DNA from: Micromonospora sonchi
Lineage (GTDB): Bacteria > Actinomycetota > Actinomycetes > Mycobacteriales > Micromonosporaceae
Direction of reading: 5' to 3'
Length of the DNA stretch: 64,000 nucleotides
NCBI RefSeq assembly: GCF_014646235.1
Contig: NZ_BMNB01000032.1
Span: forward strand, 17,467 to 81,466
Shown here: piece after piece, positions 63,374 through 64,000 of the stretch
Numbering within the stretch: position 1 is the stretch's first letter
Layout: every line of letters starts with the position of its first letter
The notes under the pieces: generated by a model
Database searches by the model: none
Seen by the model: only the letters and a program-made list of their open reading frames with translations
Told to the model about the DNA's origin: nothing
Program-made: the position numbers and the translations under genes

Positions 63374-64000
63374 TCACCGTTGCCACGAGTCGGCCGGCGC
63401 GGACCGGCCGGGCAGCGGCCCGTCGTCCGGCAGCCCAACCGGCTGCCACAGCCACCAGTGCCCGCCGAGACCGGTCGGATCGGTCAGCTCGGCTGTCGCC
63501 GACGCCTCGGCCAGCGCCCGCACGTAGCCGGCCGGGTCCCGGACGGCCAGGGCCAGCGGTGGCCGGCCGCCGTCGGCCCCGAGCGCGCGCAGCCCCGCCC
63601 GCTGCGATTCGAGGACGTACGCACACCGGGCGACCCGCTCGCCGGCGGAGGCGACCGAGTCCATGGCGACGTGCGCGGTGACGTCGCACGTGCCGTCCGG
63701 CACCGGCGGCACCTGTCGCCCGCCCCGGTACCCGGTCAACGACCCCCCGAAGGGCCGATCACCAAGCAGGTGCCCGTAGTCCACGGCCAACGCCAGCCCT
63801 CGGTCGACGTGCCCCACCGCATCCGTCCACGCCTCGTCCCTGGTCCGCCCGATTTCCGCCCGGTATCCCATGAAGGTGTGGTCTGTGGGGGTGTGGTCTG
63901 TGGGGCGGTCCGGGTTTGCTGATGGCACGGTGGGGGTTTCCGGGCAGCCCGGCCGGCTCCGGGCGGTCAGGCTTGATCCCTGCGCCGGTCGGGCGGCCCG
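63374..64000 (-). CDS. MidA/NDUFAF7-like SAM-dependent methyltransferase, N-terminus beyond window
   Basis: The frame is open to the window edge; about 208 residues are visible, with a possible internal GTG at 63928. The C-terminal half of a MidA-like methyltransferase is recognisable: AEIGRTRDEAWTD, RGLALAVDYGHLLGDRP, GGSLTGYRGGRQVPPVPDG and CDVTAHVAMDSVASAGE. The SAM-binding N-terminal half should lie beyond 64000. A 2 x 15-base tandem repeat encodes PTDHT twice just before the conserved part. Mitochondrial NDUFAF7 dimethylates NDUFS2, the NuoD homologue, and here the gene is 61 bases upstream of nuoD, so it probably acts on that subunit. Confidence 0.65.
   Translation of the reverse strand, partial: RAARPAQGSSLTARSRPGCPETPTVPSANPDRPTDHTPTDHTFMGYRAEIGRTRDEAWTDAVGHVDRGLALAVDYGHLLGDRPFGGSLTGYRGGRQVPPVPDGTCDVTAHVAMDSVASAGERVARCAYVLESQRAGLRALGADGGRPPLALAVRDPAGYVRALAEASATAELTDPTGLGGHWWLWQPVGLPDDGPLPGRSAPADSWQR
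63876..63905. repeat. Tandem duplication 2 x 15 bases
   Basis: GTGTGGTCTGTGGGG is repeated exactly twice, in frame with the methyltransferase-like gene (PTDHT-PTDHT on the minus strand). Confidence 0.85.

Noticed and set aside
1..64000. CRISPR array, tRNA, rRNA or tmRNA genes
   Set aside because: No regularly spaced direct repeats, no cloverleaf-like sequences ending in CCA context and no rRNA-like stretches were found on reading through both strands; a covariance-model scan would settle this.

Overview
The window is high-GC actinobacterial DNA. Gene content, gene order and two dispersed repeat types suggest a Micromonosporaceae chromosome (Micromonospora or Salinispora-like); this family-level placement is an inference. 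Two stretches follow the gene order I know from Mycobacterium tuberculosis. One is crp, nth, a TlpA-like lipoprotein, a NUDIX hydrolase and a MarP-like protease. The other is ppa, dacB, a DUF2342 metalloprotease, tilS, hpt, ftsH and the folate genes. I found no rRNA, tRNA, CRISPR array, insertion sequence or phage.

Layout. 1-6.9 kb: the end of a TPR/AAA regulator, a small membrane protein, a Ser/Thr kinase, a decayed secreted peptidase and an orphan HTH (antitoxin-like) protein. 7-16.3 kb (minus strand): an unknown protein, then an acyl-CoA dehydrogenase / biotin-dependent carboxylase / AtuA-like / TIGR03084 / TetR cluster, probably for branched or isoprenoid acyl-CoA breakdown. 16.4-22.7 kb: crp, cbiZ, a CapA-like lipoprotein, nth, tlpA-like, NUDIX and marP-like genes. 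22.7-29.6 kb: a stripped-down type VII secretion locus (mycosin, EccC, EccD). 29.6-39.1 kb: ppa, dacB, DUF2342, tilS, a GlxA/AraC regulator, a 48-residue membrane protein, hpt, ftsH and folE.

39.2-51.5 kb: the most unusual region. It is an almost uninterrupted minus-strand cluster encoding a minimal Gram-positive type IV secretion-like machine: VirB2-like, PrgI/VirB3-like, a 34-residue coupled micro-ORF, VirB4, VirB6-like, VirB8-like and a VirB1-like lysozyme/M23 protein. Accessory genes include an FtsK-like protein whose visible ATPase motifs are degenerate. No relaxase or integrase is visible. The cluster lies between folE and folP and so splits what is normally a compact folate block. 51.9-54.2 kb: folP, folB, folK and a DUF3180 gene, all overlapping by 4 bases.

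54.4-64 kb: a solitary sugar-type permease, two small unknown genes, a divergent osmoprotectant ABC transporter whose binding protein appears circularly permuted, a disordered membrane protein, a stand-alone NuoD paralogue with an altered quinone-site residue, and next to it a MidA/NDUFAF7-like methyltransferase running off the end.

Many genes have a TAnnnT hexamer 6-8 bases before the start codon and no Shine-Dalgarno sequence, which fits leaderless transcription. I used this to choose several starts.
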